Source of the DNA: Crocinitomicaceae bacterium | Lineage (GTDB): Bacteria > Bacteroidota > Bacteroidia > Flavobacteriales_G > Salibacteraceae | Direction of reading: 5' to 3' | Length of the DNA: 33,788 nucleotides | Assembly (NCBI GenBank): GCA_002713215.1 | Contig: PAVO01000008.1 | Location: 1-33,788 of the forward strand | The notes under the pieces: generated by a model | What the model was told of the DNA's origin: nothing | Database searches by the model: none | Seen by the model: only the letters and a program-made list of their open reading frames with translations | In this document: positions 32,605-33,788 of the stretch, one piece after another | Layout: every line of letters starts with the position of its first letter | Position numbering within the stretch: the stretch's first letter is position 1 | Made by a program: the position numbers and the translations under genes

Positions 32605-33182
32605 AAATTATTATCATAGACGATCATATACTTTTGGGGCAGGCGCTATCATTGTCGCTGCGGATAACCTATGGTGATAATATTGCTACTTACATTCCCA
32701 ACGACTTTGACTATACGCTGCTACACGATTGCGACCTGTTGTTGCTCGATTTCGATTTTGGACCCTGGGGCAATGCCAATGATGTACTTCGTAACCTGGA
32801 TCGGCTAAAAATAGATCATTTAAAAATTGTTCTCTTTAGCTCACTTTGGAAAACACCAGTACTTATGACTTGCCGACATCCGTTAGTTCGGGGCTATGTA
32901 ACGAAGGAATGCAATTTATCGAACTTTGTTTCCGCAATAAATGCCGTAATGGAAGGAGGTACCTGGTATCAGCCTGAATATGTCGAAGAAATAAAACGGC
33001 TTATTGCTTTGCCCAAAGGAAGGGCATTAAGTCCCCGGGAAGAAGAAGTAGCGCATTTAATCGGACAAAGGTATTCCAGGGAGGAAATTGCTGCTAAATT
33101 GAACATTTCGATCAATACGGTAAGTAACCATCGTAAGAGCATTTTTAATAAGCTTAATGTTAAGTCGGAAAGAGAAATTTAA
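32601..33182 (+). CDS. LuxR-family response regulator paired with the TPR sensor
   Basis: The 193-residue protein has a receiver domain with D7 and D8, phosphoacceptor D50 in LLLLDFDFG, and K101 in YVTKECN. A LuxR-type helix-turn-helix follows (about 141-190, LSPREEEVAHLIGQRYSREEIAAKLN and NTVSNHRKSIFNKLNVKS). It is shorter than typical NarL-type proteins (about 205-220 residues). The end at KSEREI lacks the usual final helix that follows LNVKS, so the C-terminus may be truncated. The downstream DNA is repeat-like. The ATGA overlap with the TPR-sensor gene marks it as the cognate regulator. Confidence 0.85.
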   Translation: MKIIIIDDHILLGQALSLSLRITYGDNIATYIPNDFDYTLLHDCDLLLLDFDFGPWGNANDVLRNLDRLKIDHLKIVLFSSLWKTPVLMTCRHPLVRGYVTKECNLSNFVSAINAVMEGGTWYQPEYVEEIKRLIALPKGRALSPREEEVAHLIGQRYSREEIAAKLNISINTVSNHRKSIFNKLNVKSEREI

Positions 33183-33258
33183 GTGAGAAAAAAAAGGTAC
33201 TACAGTCAGATATTGTGGAATGGGAATTTAGCTTGTCGTTTCGATTGTTTTGTGATGC

Positions 33259-33322
33259 CGATAGCTATCGAGGAGAGCAAAATGTATCGAGAAATAGACA
33301 AAACTCGGTCATTCTCGATACA
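33259..33322. repeat. Palindromic repeat-like element (CGATAGCTATCG and GTATCGAGAA arms)
   Basis: CGATAGCTATCG (33259-33270) is a perfect palindrome. TGTATCGAGAA (33283-33293) is matched by TTCTCGATACA (33312-33322), a perfect 11-base inverted repeat with an 18-base loop. The arrangement resembles short palindromic repeats scattered through Bacteroidota intergenic DNA. Confidence 0.55.
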
Positions 33323-33520
33323 GCCGACGAAGGAGCTCAACGAAGTTAAATTTCTTCGAAATTCACTCAAAATGACAGATCCCACATTACCTGGCAGTAC
33401 AGTGAAAAAAATAGAAATAAAATGGTTTTGAATCAACCCTAAGAAATAAAACGCGTTGGATTAAGAGCAATGAAGAGCAATGAGAAATGTAAAATCTGCT
33501 ACACATGGCGTGGTCATTTA

Positions 33521-33540
33521 CACTGAGCGTAGCCGAAGTG
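33521..33540. repeat. CACTGAGCGTAGCCGAAGTG repeat unit abutting a start codon
   Basis: The unit has CACT/AGTG ends and matches the CACTGAGCGGAGTCGAAGTG type of short intergenic repeat that I recall from Bacteroidota genomes. A decayed relative, GCGGAGTCGAGAGG, occurs at about 23966-23980. It ends 2 bases before the ATG of the next gene, so it forms that gene's leader. Confidence 0.5.
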
Positions 33541-33542
33541 AA

Positions 33543-33788
33543 ATGAAATACACACTATCCATACTAAAAACATACTTGCTGCTGGTGGCGCTATGCCTTG
33601 GTGTGAACTCCCAGGCCCAAAACTGGGTGGCGGTAGACACTGCTTTTAATATATACGACGAAGCCAAATTTATGTATGTAGATACCGTGGAAGATCGTTT
33701 GTATTTAGGGGGAGAGTTTTATGATAATGGAGCACAGATAACGGGAGTACTTCAATATTATGATGGATACAACCTGTATAACCTGGAC
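33543..33788 (+). CDS. Start of a secreted protein, cut by the window end
   Basis: Eighty-two codons are visible. There is a signal peptide (MKYTLSILKTYLLLVALCLG, cleaved near NSQAQ) and a beginning mature part with VDTAFNIYDEAKFMYVDTVE, YLGGEFYDNGAQITGVLQYY and DGYNLYNLD. The YLGGEF and VLQYYDG pattern resembles the first blade of the beta-propeller-like repeats common in Bacteroidota secreted proteins that end in type IX sorting domains. The rest, and whether it has such a domain, lie outside the window. Confidence 0.75.
   Translation, partial: MKYTLSILKTYLLLVALCLGVNSQAQNWVAVDTAFNIYDEAKFMYVDTVEDRLYLGGEFYDNGAQITGVLQYYDGYNLYNLD

Larger units (their letters stand above)
33183..33542. other. 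Repeat-rich intergenic region
   Basis: These 360 bases hold no credible gene. An open frame running straight on from the regulator stop (33183-33431) crosses the inverted repeats and is probably chance. The region contains the palindromic element at 33259-33322 and the repeat-like unit at 33521-33540. Confidence 0.6.

Noticed and set aside
33183-33431. 82-codon frame directly after the LuxR-type regulator
   Set aside because: It runs through palindromic repeats and has no recognisable domain; it begins in frame right after a stop codon.

Overview
The window reads as a chromosomal segment of a member of the Bacteroidota. It has a secreted protein with a type IX secretion C-terminal sorting domain (24358-26088), promoter-like TAnnTTTG boxes, a TPR-histidine-kinase-like/LuxR-type regulator pair, and an AT-rich composition. 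The species cannot be named from the sequence alone.

The left two thirds (957-23637, all minus strand) is one tightly packed operon-like block of 16 genes encoding an extracellular contractile injection system (eCIS; Afp/PVC/MAC/AlgoCIS superfamily). In transcription order it holds: a membrane-anchored GH18-like protein, a small two-helix membrane protein, a DUF4255 cap protein (Pvc16-like), an unknown protein (possible cap adaptor), one sheath protein with a large Ala-rich insertion, two tube proteins, a 52-residue DUF5908 protein, a LysM tube/baseplate protein (Pvc7-like), a VgrG/gp5-like spike (Pvc8-like), a gp25-like baseplate protein (Pvc9-like), a J-like baseplate protein (Pvc11-like), a fibre-like protein, a second large baseplate protein (Pvc12-like), a tape-measure protein (Pvc14-like), an AAA+ ATPase (Pvc15-like) and a PAAR-like tip (DUF4280, Pvc10-like). 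Most neighbours overlap or are separated by 0-15 bases; the largest gap is 36 bases, before the first tube gene. Capsid, terminase, integrase and T6SS membrane-complex genes are all absent, so this is neither a prophage nor a classical T6SS. No obvious toxin cargo is encoded in the block.

A NarL/LuxR-type response regulator (288-941) converges on the end of the operon. A GAGGG-type palindrome lies upstream of this regulator (98-113), and a closely similar one lies upstream of the eCIS operon (about 23770-23783), next to three perfect tandem octamers. This suggests, but does not prove, common or autoregulated control.

The right third is ordinary accessory chromosome. It contains a 720-base intergenic stretch with repeat-like palindromic debris and a terminator, the type IX-secreted lamin-tail/Calx-beta protein, a divergent DUF481 outer-membrane protein, a split YeeE/YedE sulfur transporter pair, and a DUF2130 coiled-coil/nuclease-like protein preceded by two small secreted proteins. 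These are followed by a three-gene plus-strand operon (small unknown protein, TPR sensor with degenerate kinase, LuxR-type regulator), repeat-rich intergenic DNA, and the start of a secreted protein cut by the window edge. No rRNA, tRNA or CRISPR array was seen.
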